A stretch of 13,526 bases of DNA from Lachnospiraceae bacterium (lineage in GTDB: Bacteria; Bacillota; Clostridia; Lachnospirales; Lachnospiraceae), in NCBI GenBank assembly GCA_016301965.1, contig JAEDOO010000037.1, forward strand, positions 1-13,526, in the 5' to 3' direction. Of this stretch, positions 12,636 through 13,526 are shown one piece after another. The translations under genes and the position numbers were made by a program. Numbering within the stretch: the first letter of the stretch is position 1; each line of letters starts with the position of its first letter. The notes below the pieces were generated by a model. It had not been told where the DNA came from, made no database searches, and saw only the letters and a list, made by a program, of their open reading frames with translations.

Positions 12636-13526
12636 ATGAGTAACACAGCACAAAGCGCAGCAAGCCTGAGAATTGCTTCTCTGCTTGACGACAACAGTTT
12701 TGTTGAGATCGGCGGCAAGGTTACAGCCAGAGCTACGGATTTCAATCTGTCTGAGAAGGAGACTCCTTCTGACGGCGTTATTACAGGCTACGGTGTGATC
12801 GACGGTAACCTCGTCTATGTTTACAGCCAGGATGCTTCCGTTCTGGGTGGAACCATCGGTGAGATGCATGCCAAAAAGATCGCCAGACTGTATGATTTCG
12901 CCATGAAAACAGGAGCACCGGTGATCGGACTGATCGACTGTGCAGGTATTCGTCTGCAGGAAGCTACCGATGCTTTGAACGCGCTGGGAGAAATCTACCA
13001 GAAACAGGCAGCAGCATCCGGAGTTATTCCGCAGATCACCGCGGTATTTGGTACATGCGGCGGCGGACTGGCTATCGTTCCGGGTATGACGGACTTTACA
13101 TTTATGGAAGAGAAGAAAGCAAAAGTATTTGTCAACTCTCCGAACGCTCTTGAGGGCAATGAAGTTTCCAAATGTGATACCGCTGGCGCCGACTACCAGA
13201 GCAAAGAGACCGGACTGATCGATTATGTGGGAACACAGGAAGATATCCTTTCCCAGATCCGTATGCTGGTTTCCCTGCTTCCGTCCAACAATGTGGACGA
13301 TGACACCTATACAGGATGTGAGGATGATCTGAACCGCGTATGTGCAGATCTTTCTGACTGTGCTGCAGACGCTGCAGTAGCACTTTCCCGTATTGCCGAT
13401 GATCAGATCTTCTTTGAGACAAAAGCTGATTACGGCAAAAACATGGTTACCGGTTTCCTGAAACTGAACGGTGCAACGGTTGGCGCAGTAGCCAACAGAA
13501 CCGCAGTTTTCGGTGATGACGGAGAG
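12636..13526 (+). CDS. carboxyltransferase-domain protein, biotin-dependent acyl-CoA (de)carboxylase type (5' part)
   Basis: The frame is open for 297 codons from ATG 12636 (GGAGGG at 12622-12627) to the window edge without a stop. It matches the carboxyltransferase fold of propionyl-/acetyl-CoA carboxylase beta and methylmalonyl-CoA decarboxylase alpha: LLDDNSFVEIG (16-26), YSQDASVLGGTIGEMHAKK (63-81), DCAGIRLQE (101-109) where relatives have DSGGARIQE, and the oxyanion-hole region GTCGGGLAIVPGMTDF (139-154). The N-terminus is short: the 50-70 residues that usually precede the LLDxxSF motif are missing. Such enzymes move CO2 between carboxybiotin and an acyl-CoA, in fatty-acid or propionate metabolism or a sodium-pumping decarboxylase. 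Downstream genes for a biotin carrier or membrane subunits would decide which; they are outside the window. Confidence 0.88.
   Translation, partial: MSNTAQSAASLRIASLLDDNSFVEIGGKVTARATDFNLSEKETPSDGVITGYGVIDGNLVYVYSQDASVLGGTIGEMHAKKIARLYDFAMKTGAPVIGLIDCAGIRLQEATDALNALGEIYQKQAAASGVIPQITAVFGTCGGGLAIVPGMTDFTFMEEKKAKVFVNSPNALEGNEVSKCDTAGADYQSKETGLIDYVGTQEDILSQIRMLVSLLPSNNVDDDTYTGCEDDLNRVCADLSDCAADAAVALSRIADDQIFFETKADYGKNMVTGFLKLNGATVGAVANRTAVFGDDGE

Noticed and set aside
1..13526. CRISPR arrays, tRNA or rRNA genes, insertion sequences, phage attachment sites
   Set aside because: No regularly spaced repeats, cloverleaf-like stretches, transposase motifs or flanking direct repeats were seen anywhere in the window.

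Overview
The window looks like a chromosomal segment of a Gram-positive Clostridia-type bacterium, most likely Lachnospiraceae. The grounds are the AT-rich intergenic DNA, strong AGGAGG-type ribosome sites, sigma-A-like promoters with exact 17-base spacers, the scpA-scpB pair beside a D-Ala-D-Ala carboxypeptidase, and a short biotin-enzyme-type carboxyltransferase. Taxonomy is inferred from gene style, not from a marker gene. All supported genes lie on the + strand.

Region 1 (1-330): the last codons of an unidentified upstream gene, then about 260 bases of AT-rich DNA with a weak terminator-like hairpin and a weak promoter candidate.

Region 2 (331-5730): a tight five-gene operon and the most interesting part of the window. 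In order it encodes a cytoplasmic zinc-ribbon-like/FHA protein, a PP2C-family phosphatase, a membrane-anchored trypsin-like protease with a C-terminal FHA domain, a second PP2C phosphatase, and a membrane-anchored von Willebrand A (VWA) protein with a C-terminal FHA domain. Both membrane proteins share one layout: signal peptide, outside domain, acidic or Ser/Thr-rich linker, one transmembrane helix, then FHA inside. This gives three phosphothreonine-reader domains and two erasers, but no kinase (writer) in view. It reads as a transmembrane phospho-signalling module linking surface proteolysis or adhesion to cytoplasmic Ser/Thr phosphorylation. A strong hairpin terminator closes it.

Region 3 (5942-10776): a D-Ala-D-Ala carboxypeptidase with a GTG start; then, from a promoter overlapping its stop, a metallophosphoesterase, ScpA and ScpB (segregation/condensation partners of SMC, 32-base overlap), and a second D-Ala-D-Ala carboxypeptidase with a TTG start. 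The last four probably form one housekeeping operon.

Region 4 (10778-12414): glycerol kinase with its own promoter and terminator. It keeps a histidine at the position where Gram-positive glycerol kinases are phosphorylated by the PTS.

Region 5 (12461-13526): a consensus-like promoter, a leader of about 140 bases with three potential hairpins and repeated GGCGTTT elements, and the first 297 codons of a carboxyltransferase-domain protein that runs off the end.
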